Shown: piece after piece, positions 32,369-44,583 of the stretch
Layout: each line of letters begins with the position of its first letter
How positions within the stretch are numbered: the first letter of the stretch is position 1
Assembly: GCA_949152475.1 (NCBI GenBank)
Contig: OX424563.1
Location: forward strand, 35,660,120 to 35,724,119
Direction of reading: 5' to 3'
Length of the DNA stretch: 64,000 bases
Source: Terebella lapidaria
Taxonomy: Eukaryota; Annelida; Polychaeta; Terebellida; Terebellidae
Notes under the pieces: model-generated
Databases searched by the model: none
What the model saw: the letters and a program-made list of their open reading frames with translations, nothing else
Told to the model about the DNA's origin: nothing
Program-made: the position numbers and the translations under genes

Positions 32369-32647
32369 CTAGAAGGAGGTGAAGGTTCCTTCCTGAATAT
32401 GCACAATATCCTCTGATCCGGAAAAAGTGATGGTTGAGACCTCTGGAGGCTTGATGTTTTGCCCGCAGCCTCCAAAAGATAAATAGACAATATTACCTGG
32501 CTTTTCCAGTATGTGACGTGATATTTGCCGAGTATTAGCCCGTGGCCGAATGCCGAGGGCAAATGCCGGGATCAAGAGCACATATCGGGCCACATGCTGG
32601 AAAAACCAGGTGATGTTGTCGAGTGACAATGTAGAATTTGTAAGCAC
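32369..32647 (-). pseudogene. Possible ABC-transporter subfamily A exon relic
   Basis: The minus strand encodes LDNITWFFQHVARYVLLIPA-FALG. A different frame then continues HGLILGKYHVTYWKSQ up to a donor CCAG|GTAATA (near 32496). The run ...IPAFALGHGLI... resembles the last membrane segments of ABCA proteins (xxPxFxLGxGLI), but the frame must change in the middle and no ATP-binding cassette is near. Either a decayed exon or chance; low confidence. Confidence 0.25.
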
Positions 32648-33325
32648 ATGCTATGTAATAGATATTTATAAAGTGAGCGCGAGGTGAATTAGAATATTAT
32701 GGGCCGAGTGGCGAATAGCTACTGGCTCTATTGCTGTTGGTTATATACCTGCTAGCAGGCGTATAACTTTGTTATTGATAGATGTAGAACAGAGGGACCA
32801 GCAGCTGAATATATACTATTTTGATCATACTTGTATTGTTCTTGCAGGGTTTTAATCAATACTATATGTTGGTTAAACCACATCTGGTCACGGCTGAGTA
32901 GTATTTTTATGATTTTAAAAACAGATGAGTTGACAACATCCAGTATCCCTACATGTATGTAGGCTTAAACATTATAGTAGGCCCTACATGATCTAGGGTC
33001 ACATAGTAGGTACTCACGAATCGCAGTCAGTTCTGGAAATCATAAGACATTGTGACATTGTTGATTCATGAAATATAAGGTTGTTTTCGGTCACAATTAC
33101 GTGCATTTTCATACATTGCATATCCTCATCCTCTTTGAAGCATGTTCACTCTCAAACAGATTCAACTGTTCGAGCATCACCTGCTACATGTGTACAACAG
33201 CACGTCTTAAGAGAACAATGACTACATTCGGGCGTCCCATGCAAGTGAAGAATGCGACATAAAAGTCTCACCGTGTCCACAAATTCTCTGTCCGTGAAAT
33301 CCCTTGACAACATGTCATGGCCGAG
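32648..33325. other. Unassigned stretch downstream of the LRR gene
   Basis: No feature recognised. It would contain the 3' UTR of the minus-strand LRR gene. No clear AATAAA was found close to the stop. Confidence 0.4.
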
Positions 33326-34387
33326 TTAGTCCGCCACGTACCACTGACTGTACTGAGTGTACACACTCCGCGGCTCCGCTAACCCTTTGAACTCCGTCAG
33401 TACACACTGGTCCCCGTCTGTGGCGAACATTGCGCATGCGCCGAGGTCCATACAGAGCACGGCGCAGTCCTTCCGGATCACGCCCGGGATCACTTGTGTT
33501 ACAGTCGGGTAACAGAAGAACGAGGCCGGCTCAGTCAGTCGTGAGAAGAGTTTGTAGTGAGCACGCGCTCTGCCTGGAAAAAAAGTAGGCTATGTCACAC
33601 TGAAAGGCTATGATGATAATGAACTAATGACTATTCAGACTACTGGATTGAGCACGAAGCAAAGCATATCTACACGTATTGTTTACTTACTTGACCTGAC
33701 GATTTCCGCAAGGCTGGCGTCTTTCAGTTCCACGTCACTGACGACAGAAGGCGTGGAACAAACTGGATCATGGACGTCACTGGACACAGACCAGAGTCCG
33801 GCGTCGTACGCCAGTCGCATCCAGACAAGACCGTGGTCACAGTGCAAGGGGACTCCGCCCAGCTCAAATCTCCAGTCTCCATGGGAACTGACGTTCACCT
33901 TGCACAGGTTCGGCAAAGTGGTCAGGCGAGTTTGGCTGAGAGACAGATGAGCCACGAGAGGCGGGAAGGCGGTAAAGTCTGGCAGGGAGACCAGAGGGTT
34001 GTCAGACAAGTAGAGGTTCTGCAGTTTGTACAGTTGTGTCAGACGCTCCACTGGCTGGATGCGGGCAATCTTGTTGTGCGACAGATACACGTAAATAACG
34101 GTGTCTTTGATATTATACAGTTCTGGAAAGTCCAGAAGATCGTTGTAACCAACAGTGAAGAATTTAAAACTGTAGCCCAGTGGCAGATCGTTGACGTGTT
34201 TGAGTGAATTATTCTTCATGTACAAATAATCACTGGAATGCGAAACAAGATTCCAAGGCACGGATTCGTAATACACGTCTTCAAATCGCCCCGCCATTAC
34301 GTCATCCGCGTACAGAATAATAAACACCAGAATAACTTTCTGGTACAATGGTAAAGCGTAATGTTGCATTGTTGCTGATGTTCTCAC
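33326..34387 (-). CDS. Secreted leucine-rich-repeat protein with cysteine-rich C-terminal domain
   Basis: Two exons: 34387-33691 and 33573-33326. Intron GT/AG sites are strong (CAA|GTAAGT and TTTTTTTCCAG|GC), phase 1, and the frame is kept across the splice to a TAA stop, giving 314 residues. Residues ~1-32 form a signal peptide (hydrophobic KVILVFIILYA). About four to five LRRs follow (for example LYKLQNLYLSDNPLVSLPDF), then an LRRCT cap (GGVPLHCDHGLVWMRL...DPVCSTP). Exon 2 adds about 80 residues with Cys at FFCYP, KDCAVLCMDLGACAMF and DQCVL, which looks like a PAN/apple-type domain. There is no membrane anchor, so it is probably extracellular. LRR-PAN-like secreted proteins are a known expanded type in marine invertebrates; the ligand is unknown. 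The start could also be the Met at 34369. Confidence 0.85.
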
Positions 34388-35290
34388 TCAAAATTGTGTT
34401 GATCTTCTTGTTTTTGAAGTCAAGCTGTTTTCGGGTACATCTATTCCCAAATGTTTCCGTAACTGCCGCAAGCGCTCCACGTCATTTCCACAACTTGTCA
34501 CCGGGAAGCCGCTCGGGGAATAAATATACCTGTAAAATGTTTGCGCGCAAGTCGGCACCGTCTCACTGCACGCTCCTGCCCATTCCGGAAACCTCTGTGA
34601 TTGTTAGTGACAAAAACCCTACTCTCATCTCAGCAGAATAAACACTCGATCGACGTCATACGGCCCGGATCAATCGGACATTTGTGTCGTGGCTGCAAAA
34701 ATCACAATCGTTATCTTGCTCGGAATACCCGTGTATAGCTTATGGTTTATACTAGTAATAATGCTAGGTGCAGAGCCATCATCAGATACTATATGTCTTG
34801 TTTCAAAGGTAAATGTTGGCACGCATCCATTCCTCCAATAAATGTCCACAATTCCCAACTATAGGCCATTTTGTTTTCCATCAGCGGGCGGGTGAAAATA
34901 GCAATTATTTTGAGAAAACAACACAAAAGTTTTGGTCTTTTTTTTCTCCCAAAAACTGATGTTGTCCCCGAGAAACCCCTTATGTATACATCGAGAAGGA
35001 TTGTGAATGGTTTCCATTTTGCTGTTTTCCCCTTTGTATATTTATCAAAAAAGTATTTAATAGCCTGACAAAAGGTCAAGTTTCATTTATTTTACCATTT
35101 TTGGCATGAGTTACTTTTGTGAATAAAAGTGTAACTCGGATAAGAAACGTCTGGGGTTTTTTGTGTTTGTTTTTGTTTTGTTTTTTCTGGCTACTTGGTA
35201 CTTATTGAACAAAAAGTTGACGGGAAGCAAAGAAAAAAAACACAACATCGCCTAACATTGTGCTTCTGTGGAAGGTTCAATTCAACTGGT
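34388..35290. other. Upstream region of the LRR gene, unassigned
   Basis: Should hold the promoter of the minus-strand LRR gene. No canonical TATA box was seen just upstream. No other gene recognised. Confidence 0.4.
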
Positions 35291-35296
35291 GTATGT

Positions 35297-37552
35297 ATGC
35301 AGCTCACTTTGTGAAGAACTAGTCTAGTGGATCAGTCCACAATCATTCAACCAATACAGTTCTTTGACTAGAGTCTGCGTGCAGCTCACTTTGTGAAGTA
35401 ATAGTCTAGTGGATCAGTCCACAATCATTCAACTAATACAGTTCATTGACTAGTGTCTGCGTGCAGCTCACTTTGTGAAGTATTAGTCTAGTGAATCAGT
35501 CCACAATCATTCAACCAATACAGTTCTGAGACTAGTGTTTGCGTGCAGCTCACTTTGTGAAGTATTAGTCTAGTGGATCCGTCCACAATCATTCAACCAA
35601 TACAGTTCTTTGACTAGTGTCTGCGTGCAGCTCACTTTGTGAAGTATTAGTCTAGTGGATCAGTCCACAATCATTCAACCAATAGAGTTCTGTGACTAGA
35701 GTCTGCGTGTGGCTCACTTTGTGAAGTATTAGTCTAGTGGATCAGTCCACAATCATTCAACCAATACAGTTCTGTGACTAGAGTCTGCGTGCAACTCACT
35801 TTGCGAAGTATTAGTCTAGTGGATCATTCAACAATACAGTTCTGTGACTAGAATCTGCGTGCAGCTCACTTTGTGAAGAACTAGTCTAGTGACTCAGTCC
35901 ACAATCATTCAACCAATACAGTTCTGTGACTAGAATCTGCGTGCAACTCACTTTGTGAAGAACTAGTCTAGTGAATCAGTCCACAATCATTCAACCAATA
36001 CAGTTCTGTGACTAGAGTCTGCGTGCAACTCACTTTGTGAAGTATTAGTCTAGTGAATCAGTCCACAATCATTCAACCAATACAGTTCTGTGACTAGTGT
36101 CTGCGTGCAACTCACTTTGTGAAGTAATAGTCTAGTGGATCAGTCCAAAATCATTCAACCAATAGAGTTCTGTGACTAGAGTCTGCGTGCAGCTCACTTT
36201 GTGAAGTATTAGTCAAGTGGATCAGTCCACAATCATTCAACAATACAGTTCTGTGACTAGAGTTTGCGTGCAGCTCACTTTGTGAAGTATTAGTCTAGTG
36301 GGTCAGTCCACAATCATCCAACAATACAGTTCTGTGACTAGAGTCTGCGTGCAGCTCACTTTGTGAAGTATTAGTCTAGTGGGTCAGTCCACAATCATTC
36401 AACAATACAGTTCTGTGACTAGAGTCTGCGTACAGCTCACTTTGTGAAATATTAGTCAAGTGGATCAGTCCACAAGCATTCAACCAATACGGTTCTGTGA
36501 TTAATGTCTGCGTGCAGCTCACTTTGTGAAGTATTAGTCTAGTGAATCAGTCCACAATCATTCAACCAATACATTTCTGTGATTAATGTCTGCGTGCAGC
36601 TCACTTTGTGAAGTATTAGTCTAGTGAATCAGTCCACAATCATTCAACCAATACAGTTCTGTGACTAGAGTCTGCGTGCAGCTCACTTTGTGAAGTATTA
36701 GTCTAGTGGATCAGTCCACAATCATTCAACCAATACGGTTCTGTGACTAGAGTCTGCGTGCAGCTCACTTTGTGAAGTATTAGTCTAGTGGATCAGTCCA
36801 CAATCATTCAACCAATAGAGTTCTGTGACTAGAGTCTGCGTGCAGCTCACTTTGTGAAGAACTAGTCTAGTGGATCAGTCCACAATCATTCAACCAATAC
36901 AGTTCTGTGACTAGAGTCTGCGTGCAGCTCACTTTGTGAAGTATTAGTCTAGTGGATCAGTCCACAAGCATTCAACCAATACGGTTCTGTGACTAGTGTC
37001 TGCGTGCAGCTCACTTTGTGAAGTATTAGTCTAGTGGATCAGTCCACAAGCATTCAACCAATACAGTTCTGTGACTAGAGTCTGCGTGCAGCTCACTTTG
37101 TGAAGTATTAGTCTAGTGGATCAGTCCACAAGCATTCAACCAATACGGTTCTGTGACTAGAGTCTGCGTGCGGCTCACTTTGTGAACTATTAGTCTAGTG
37201 GATCAGTCCACAATCATTCAACCAATACAATTATGTGACTAGAGTCTGCGTGCAGCTCACTTTGTGAAGAACTAGTCTAGTGGATCAGTCCACAATCATT
37301 CTACCAATACAGTTCTGTGACTGGAATCTGCGTGCAACTCACTTTGTGAAGAACTAGTCTAGTGGATCAGTCCACAATCATTCAACCAATACAGTTCTGT
37401 GACTAGAGTCTGCGTGCAGCTCACTTTGTGAAGAACTAGTCTAGTGGATCAGTCCACAATCATTCAACCAATACAATTATGTGACTAGAGTCTGCGTGCA
37501 GCTCACTTTGTGAAGAACTAGTCTAGTGGATCAGTCCACAATCATTCAATGA
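35297..37552. repeat. 82-bp tandem array, about 27 units
   Basis: Unit: AGTCTAGTGGATCAGTCCAC-AATCATTCAACCAATACAGT-TCTGTGACTAGAGTCTGCGT-GCAGCTCACTTTGTGAAGTA-TT. Spacing is 82 bp, with some 79-81-bp and shorter units. GTGGATCAGTCCAC is an imperfect palindrome. Variant bases (GAACTA against GTATTA, GGTT against AGTT) cluster in runs of neighbouring units, showing local homogenisation. Confidence 0.97.
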
Positions 37553-37954
37553 GAAACTAGATTGTCACCAAAAACACTTACATGATGTGTGGTAATATTT
37601 TTTTTTTTGTTTCCGAGCAGTCTGTGTGGAGCCTTGGTCTTTAAATTACATGCACATGTATATTAGCACTGTATGTATATATTCATGAGCTACATGATGA
37701 TATTATGTATGAATCACTCACAAATCAGTTTTGTGGTGGCTTAGTGTTGACATAGAAGACAGTGTTGTTATACCACAGAGATCTGAGATAATTCTTCTGG
37801 TACTAAATAAATCGGCATATCACGGACAGACAGCCCACCGTTAGCAATCAATGGCCTTGTGTTTATACATGCATGATTAGCGGCCGGTCAATATTCATCA
37901 GGTGGGGGATTCATACTTTCATTTTCAACATAATGGGGCGGGTACTATTTTATT
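37553..37954. other. Unassigned spacer
   Basis: No feature recognised. Confidence 0.4.
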
Positions 37955-38870
37955 AGGTGACCGTACCTTTGGTCCGATAACGTATGGGCATGGCATGCGT
38001 CCGTCGTCGTCTAGTCGTCGTCCATCTACATTTTTACCCTTAAAAGATTATGGTCGAATCTTTCTGAAATTTCGTACTAAAATACCTAAACATATTCAAA
38101 AGTGAGGTATTCTTAAGTTTGTTTTTTATTTTTAAAACGGCTAATGTTGGACTTTGGTTGCCATTTTCTCAAAACTGCTTGATCAGTTCTGAGATTTTGC
38201 TTCAAAAGATTCCCCTTATGTACCTTTGTGATTTGTATAAGTTTCCTTGCCCCTGAATTGCCGGTCTGTACGTGGCGGGCATTTTGATTTTTTTATGAGT
38301 AGGGGAAAGGAAAATTTTTCTTCTCAAATCAAGTAACTACTGAGCCATTTGGGCCATGTTAGTGAACTGATGTATCGAGTAAACTCAGAGAACGCATCAA
38401 GATCAACAGCACACCAAAAGCTTAAAAATTGGCACACTCGAATGGTAAATTATATAATGCGGTTCCAGTGGTGACATTGGGTTAGACCTTCAATAACCTT
38501 GACAGGTCAAAACGGCCTTTTTGTCCAAAAAAACTGATTTTATTTGATGAATCCTTCCCATATGTACCCCTGTGATGCGAGTTTCGTTCTTGGACAGCCG
38601 GTCTGCATGTGGCAGCCATTTAGATAATCCATTAGGTCGCCCAAAAAAGTTCGGTCTGAAATCAAGGCACTATCTGTTGTGGATGTAAGTATCAATCCAT
38701 TACCACCAATACAGTAAGATTTGATGATGCCAATAGCAAATGTAAAATACAACATTTAGCAATAGAAACAAAGCCCGACCAAATAGTTTATCCAAAGACA
38801 CACTGGCGTCACCAGGGGCAGACAGTGTTAAGTGTAGTTGTTTCTACAGTACATCTGATGGAATTAGTAT
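37955..38870. repeat. Dispersed repeat, copy 2
   Basis: Homologous to 27690-28230, with an extra ~380 bp in the middle (38290-38640) in which the ...TATGTACC(CC/TT)TGTGATG... block itself recurs. No coding capacity. Confidence 0.75.
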
Positions 38871-39400
38871 ACAACTGCCCAACAACCTATGAAGATAATT
38901 TAGAATTCCAATGCGGGGTGTTCCAGGATAGCTGCAAAGGCCAGCTGGCAGCACTGTATCATGGAGTTTTTGTTGTCATATCAGTATAAGCGTAATTTTA
39001 CCGCCATAATTTACGTCGTTGGTGATTACAGACGATATCCGCTAGTAATTTGGCCATAGATATCCCATAATAATAATTTGACCACAATATATTTTCATAC
39101 ATTGAGGAAGTTTTGGTAGTGAGCGTTGAATCTGAAGGTCGCATCTGACTTAACATGTGTAAATCGGATTCTGCATGCAAAAATGCTGTCGTTAGAGCTA
39201 GATCTCAGATGTGAGTATACAGGGTGCACATTTCATATAAGCACCGAAAGTGAAACACTGCTAATTGCATTCACACTTGGAAAGCGAAGGACAGTGTGGA
39301 TAGACGAAGATCACAAATTCATAATATCCCCTCACCTTATAGCATCATAACTTTGTGACAAGTTGTTTCATGAGAATGTCAATGAAGCATATTTGTACTT
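38871..39400. other. Unassigned spacer
   Basis: No feature recognised. Confidence 0.4.
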
Positions 39401-39406
39401 AGGTAT

Positions 39407-40340
39407 CGTAACCTTGACGACTGTTGCCATCACCCCTACCATTGGACCCCAGCATGTTAGGAAATAAACCTTGACGACTGTTACCATACCCCTACCATTG
39501 GACCCAAGCATGTTAGGAAATATACCTTCACGACTGTTACCATACCCCTACCATTGGACCCAAGCATGTTAGGAAATATACCTAAACGACTGTTACCATA
39601 CCCCTACCATTGGATCCAAGCATGTTAGGAAATATACCTTCACGACTGTTATCATCATCCCTACCATTGGACCCCAGCGTGTTAGGAAATAAACCTTCAC
39701 GACTGTTGCCATCACCTCTACCATTGGATCCAAGCATGTTAGGAAATAAACCTTCACGACTGTTACCATCACCTCTACCATTGGACCCCAGCGTGTTAGG
39801 AAATAAACCTTCACGACTGTTACCATCACCTCTACCATTGGACCCCAGCGTGTTAGGAAATAAACCTTCACGACTGTTGCCATCACCTCTACCATTGGAT
39901 CCAAGCATGTTAGGAAATAAACCTTCACGGCTGTTACCATCACCCCTACCATTGGACCCCAGCATGCTAGGAAATAAACCTTCACGACTGTTACCATCAC
40001 CCCTACCATTGGACCCCAGCGTGTTAGGAAATAAACCTTCACGACTGTTACCATCACCTCTACCATTGGACCCCAGCGTGTTAGGAAATAAACCTTCACG
40101 ACTGTTACCATCACCTCTACCATTGGACCCCAGCGTGTTAGGAAATAAACCTTCACGACTGTTGCCATCACCTCTACCATTGGATCCAAGCATGTTAGGA
40201 AATAAACCTTCACGGCTGTTACCATCACCCCTACCATTGGACCCCAGCATGCTAGGAAATAAACCTTCACGACTGTTACCATCACCCCTACCATTGGACC
40301 CCAGCGTGTTAGGAAATAAGCCTACACGACTGCTGCCATG
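39407..40340. repeat. 57-bp minisatellite, block A (about 16 units)
   Basis: Unit of 57 bp: ACCATTGGACCCCAGCGTGT-TAGGAAATAAACCTTCACGA-CTGTTACCATCACCTCT. A five-unit (285-bp) higher-order repeat is seen, with CACGGCTG at 39929 and 40214 and TTGGATCC at 39895 and 40180. The period is a multiple of three, so three frames stay open for over 200 codons (19-residue units); this alone is not evidence of a protein. The right flank (about 40335-40388) matches the right flank of block B. Confidence 0.97.
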
Positions 40341-40399
40341 ATAGGAAATGATCCCGTTGAAATAGTTTTCAGTTTTTTTAACAACGAAGAGTGTACGAC

Positions 40400-41110
40400 A
40401 ATATCAATAATCGGTACACTTTTCCAGATACACATTATAATACAGGCTGCACTTAAAGCAGCACGGATTCTGACACAAATTCGATTTACATCTGCTCGCT
40501 GGTATTTTACACGTGTGTCTTGTTGTGTTTCATCAAACACGGTTCTATTGTTGATTCTGCATTATTCATACTCCTGCATAAATTTTATGGACATCCAGTA
40601 GCGCCGAGTAATGGGCAAACATTCTAACGACACGGTTCCCAGACGAGTCTATAGACATATCGAATATCGGTTCATCATAGCATTGGTATTTGATATAACC
40701 AAACATTCTTACTATTTTAAACGTTTCAAGTGATGATTTGGATTACAAGAATATGTCATTTTCTATCATGAAATGATAAAAATAGACCCTTGGCTCTAAG
40801 CAAAAAACCGGCAAGGATCCAGTTCTATGTACATCCTGAAGAATCCGTCTTGATACTTGTCATAACACAAAATTATATGCAAAGTTAGCTACCGAAAATC
40901 ATGCACATGGCTCATATATGACATATTATTCTTTTTCTTTGGAATATTACAAATTCTTTGTGGCCCTGAGAAGTACATTATTTACGGAAGCCCGTTGAGA
41001 CCAGATACTGCAAGGTGTGAAAATATACTTATCTGGCGGCCGCCACTTAATTATATGGCGACCGACGCTTAATTATCTGGTGGCGGCCACTTAATTATAT
41101 GGCGACCGCA
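40400..41110. repeat. Dispersed repeat, copy 1 of a direct pair
   Basis: Matches 58247-58896 over its length with small differences (shared: AATCGG.ACACTTTTCCAGA, CATAAATTTTATGGACATCC, GCAAGGATCCAGTTCTATGT). It ends in a cluster of GGCGGCCGCC / TTAATTAT(A/C)TGGCG palindromes (41032-41107). Confidence 0.85.
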
Positions 41111-41666
41111 TAATTTTGGTGAACACGAGCAACAAACTTGACAAAAACATCTATAGGTGAGTGCAAGAGAAACACTGCCAGGAACATATGTTTTGATTTA
41201 CATATTCTACATTGGCGTGTAAATACTGTAAACACTCATGTCACTCACACATCGGGAGTGTGAAGGACATTATCCTATAATACCTTACTAATCCTGTTTT
41301 TCTTTTCAAATATCTTTTGTTATATATATTGTTTGATCTGATAGTTGTTTATTTGAGACGATTGGTCGTGGTTTAGGCCTACAACAAAATATCACTCACA
41401 TTTTTCATATTAACAACCGGTGTTCAAATGATACATGTATACTGGTTCCAGGCGTAACATTGGCATGGTTCCAGTCATTTATGGCGAAACGGATGGATGC
41501 GTGTGCATTTGGGGAATAAATATTGTTATGTAATGAACTTGTGGCACTAATACATGTAAAGTCTTTCTTGACATGTTTTTGTGTGAGTTCACTTTTGTCA
41601 ACATGTGTGTGAAACTAAACTTACATGCATGTATACTGAGCCATACTACGAGCAAGTACTATTATC

Positions 41667-43022
41667 TACGGTGGCTCATATTCGCCAGATGGAGGAATGC
41701 ACATTTTTCTTTACAGCGTTATAACGCTGTAATACAGCGTAATAACGCTCTAATTTACAGCGTAATTACGCTCTAATACAGCGTTATAACGCTGTAATAC
41801 AGCGTATTAACGCTGTAATACGTACCTATTAATACATGGTTAATTTCATAACGGACCGGTTATCGGGACCAAGTGGCAAATAACGGACCGAGCGGCAGCG
41901 AGGTCTGTTATGGCACGGTCCCGATAACCGGTCTGTTATGAAATTAACCATGTATTAATTTGCTTATTACACTGCACATCATATCTAAATTTATCTACCA
42001 GTCAGTAGACTAGAAACCATTAGATTTAATTGTTGGGAAATTTGTTCAATATGACATTACATCTTCCAGTCAATTGTTCGGAAGAAAACATTCTAATTCG
42101 GTATTATGAAGTCACTGTGCATGCTGGGAGCGTATGACGCGGCATCGGTCTGTTATTCAGTTTACTATAAAAACGTCATTGCGAACTCATATCGGACCAG
42201 CGGAGCACATATCGGACCGGGTGGGCTGATATTGTTTGGTGACATACGACAATATCGGATTCTTTGAACCGTGCACGTTACGGTTCAGTGTCAGTTAGAT
42301 GTGTAATAAAGCGTATTAACGCTGTAAATTAGAGCGTAATTACGCTGTAAATTAGAGCGTTATTATGCTCTATTACAGCGTTATAACGCTCTATTACAGC
42401 GTTATAACGCTCTAATTTATAGCGTAATTACGCTCTAATTTACAGCGTAATTACGCTCTAATTACAGCGTTATTACGCTGTAAATTAGAGCGTTATTACA
42501 CTGTAAATTAGAGCGTTATTACGCTGTAAATTAGAGCGTAATTAAGCTCTAATTACAGCGTTATTACGCTGTATTAGAGCGTTATTACGCTGTAATTAGA
42601 GCGTAATTACGCTGTAAATTACAGCGTAATTACGCTGTAATTACAGCGTTATTATGCTCAAATTACAGCGTAATAACGCTCTAATACAGTGTAATAACGC
42701 TCTAAATTACAGCGTAATAACGCTCTAAATTACACTGCCAGAGACATCATCGGACCTGCTGGTTCATCAGCTCAATCATATGTAGGGAAATCTCGAAATT
42801 ACTCTGATCTAGATATGTTTATTATAAATCACAACATTGGAAATATGATGGGAAGGTGAACGGTTTAATTTAGAGCGTAATAACGCTCTAAATTAGAGCG
42901 TTATAACGCTGTAAATTAGAGCGTTATAACGCTGTATTACAGCGTTATTACACTGTAATTAGAGCGTTATAACGCTCTAAAAAAAATTGTGCTCCTCTAT
43001 GTGGCGAATATGAGCTTCCGTA
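41667..43022. mobile_element. TIR transposon filled with AGCG...CGCT palindromes, copy 1
   Basis: The ends TACGGTGGCTCATATTCGCC and the reverse complement of ...GGCGAATATGAGCTTCCGTA form ~35-bp inverted repeats. ATTATC flanks both sides (41661-41666 and 43023-43028). Inside, three arrays (41713-41822, 42303-42735, 42873-42980) are built from palindromes such as AGCGTTATAACGCT, AGCGTAATTACGCT and AGCGTATTAACGCT, joined by AATTAGA or TAATACA. A long foldback sits at 41829-41959. No transposase; non-autonomous. Confidence 0.88.
41829..41959. repeat. Nested foldback, copy 1
   Basis: ~43-bp arms ATTAATACATGGTTAATTTC...GGTTATCGGGACC and the inverted copy enclose an AACGGACCGAGCGGCAGCGAGG centre. 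The centre has the same style as the ATTGGAC foldback family. Confidence 0.85.
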
Positions 43023-43119
43023 ATTATCTGTTCACACAAAGCCAATGAGTCATGATTCCGACCCTGATTACCACACAAAATGTGCATAATATTCCTATTT
43101 AATGTCTCCTGAAAACACT

Positions 43120-43216
43120 CCCAGGCGCTCTCAGAAGACGCCAAACGGCGCCCCCCGAGCCCCTAGACCGATAGGTTTACGCCCCTCCGTTTCCAAATTC
43201 CTGGATCCGCCCCTGA
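43120..43216. repeat. G/C-rich dispersed piece
   Basis: GGCGCCCCCCGAGCCCCTAG ... CCAAATTCCTGGATCCGCCC leads directly into the minisatellite. The GGCGGATCCAGGAATTTGG end is related to GGCGGATTC pieces at 26985 and 63300. A copy lies at 46037-46133. Confidence 0.6.
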
Positions 43217-43852
43217 GCATATTAGGAAATAAACCTTCACGACTGTTACCATCACCCCTACCATTGGACCCCAGCATGCTAGGAAATAAACCTTGACGAC
43301 TGTTGCCATCACCCCTACCATTGGACCCCAGCATGCTAGGAAATAAACCTTGACGACTGTTGCCATCACCCCTACCATTGGACCCCAGCATGCTAGGAAA
43401 TAAACCTTGACGACTGTTGCCATCACCCCTACCATTGGACCCCAGCGTGTTAGGAAATAAACCTTGACGACTGTTGCCATCACCCCTACCATTGGACCCC
43501 AGCATGCTAGGAAATAAACCTTGACGACTGTTGCCATCACCCTTACCATTGGACCCCAGCATGCTAGGAAATAAACCTTGACGACTGTTGCCATCACCCC
43601 TACCATTGGACCCCAGCATGTTAGGAAATATACCTTCACGACTGTTGCTATTACCCCTACCATTGGACCCAAGCAAGTTAGGAAATAAACCTTCACGACT
43701 GTTGCTATTACCCCTACCATTGGACCCAAGCAAGTTAGGAAATAAACCTTCATGACTGTTGCTATTACCCCTACCATTTGAGCCTAGAAACTTAGGAAAT
43801 AAACCTTCACGACTGCTACCATCACGCCTTCTGTTGGACCCGGCATGATAGA
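43217..43852. repeat. 57-bp minisatellite, block B (about 11 units)
   Basis: Same 57-bp unit family as block A, mostly the CCTTGACGACTGTTGCCATC variant. Its right flank (GAAAATGATCCCTTTGAAAT...TTTTTTTAACAACG) is shared with block A. Confidence 0.97.
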
Positions 43853-44073
43853 AAATGATCCCTTTGAAATAGTTTTCAAAGTTTTTTTAACAACGATTGT
43901 TTTTAACACCAAAAACGACCAGAACCTCCCCAAATAATGTGGAATGGTCCTCATATCGCCCCTAGAGCGGGATATGAACAATGGACTCGCCAGTCGCGCT
44001 TCACTTCAGCAAGGCTCTGCTCCACACGTAAGAGCAATACATAACCTAAACTAGGTGGCGCCAGTGTTACCTG

Positions 44074-44292
44074 TGTAAAGTTATTGACTATCGTCCGCTC
44101 TTCGGGATCCTCGAGGATAGTCCTCTCTCATCCGAGTCCTTGCGGACGCGCATCCGCTATTCCGGATCCTCGCGGCAGGGCCGCTCACCGGAGGTCGCGG
44201 CGGACACGGTAACTACTTCATCATTAACGGTAACCAGGTAACAGCCCACCCGACACTCCCAGGCCTACGGACACCGTTCAGAAACTAGTTCA
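44074..44292 (-). repeat. Partial Ty3/Gypsy LTR at the duplication edge
   Basis: 219 bp identical to the start (plus coordinates) of the LTR at 46991. Present only because the tandem duplication cut through the LTR; not an independent insertion. Confidence 0.95.
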
Positions 44293-44583
44293 GGCCTACA
44301 ACAAAATATCACTCACATTTTTCATATTAACAACCGGTGTTCAAATGATACATGTATACTGGTTCCAGGCGTAACATTGGCATGGTTCCAGTCATTTATG
44401 GCGAAACGGATGGATGCGTGTGCATTTGGGGAATAAATATTGTTATGTAATGAACTTGTGGCACTAATACATGTAAAGTCTTTCTTGACATGTTTTTGTG
44501 TGAGTTCACTTTTGTCAACATGTGTGTGAAACTAAACTTACATGCATGTATACTGAGCCATACTACGAGCAAGTACTATTATC

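Larger units (their letters stand above)
41376..44292. repeat. 2,917-bp tandem duplication, unit 1
   Basis: Identical, as far as I can see, to 44293-47209 at an offset of exactly 2,917 bp. It contains the palindrome-array transposon, a G/C-rich dispersed piece, the 57-bp minisatellite block B and, at its right end, the first 219 bp of the Gypsy LTR. Confidence 0.97.

Noticed and set aside
35297-37552. CRISPR-like or tRNA-derived array
   Set aside because: The whole 82-bp unit is repeated with no unique spacers, and there is no cloverleaf or A/B-box pair.
39582-40341. Three overlapping ORFs of more than 200 codons (19-residue repeats) in the 57-bp minisatellite
   Set aside because: The period is a multiple of three, so every stop-free frame stays open. 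Frames on both strands are equally open, and flanks show no start context, splice sites or domain. The same holds for 43131-43777 and 46048-46694.
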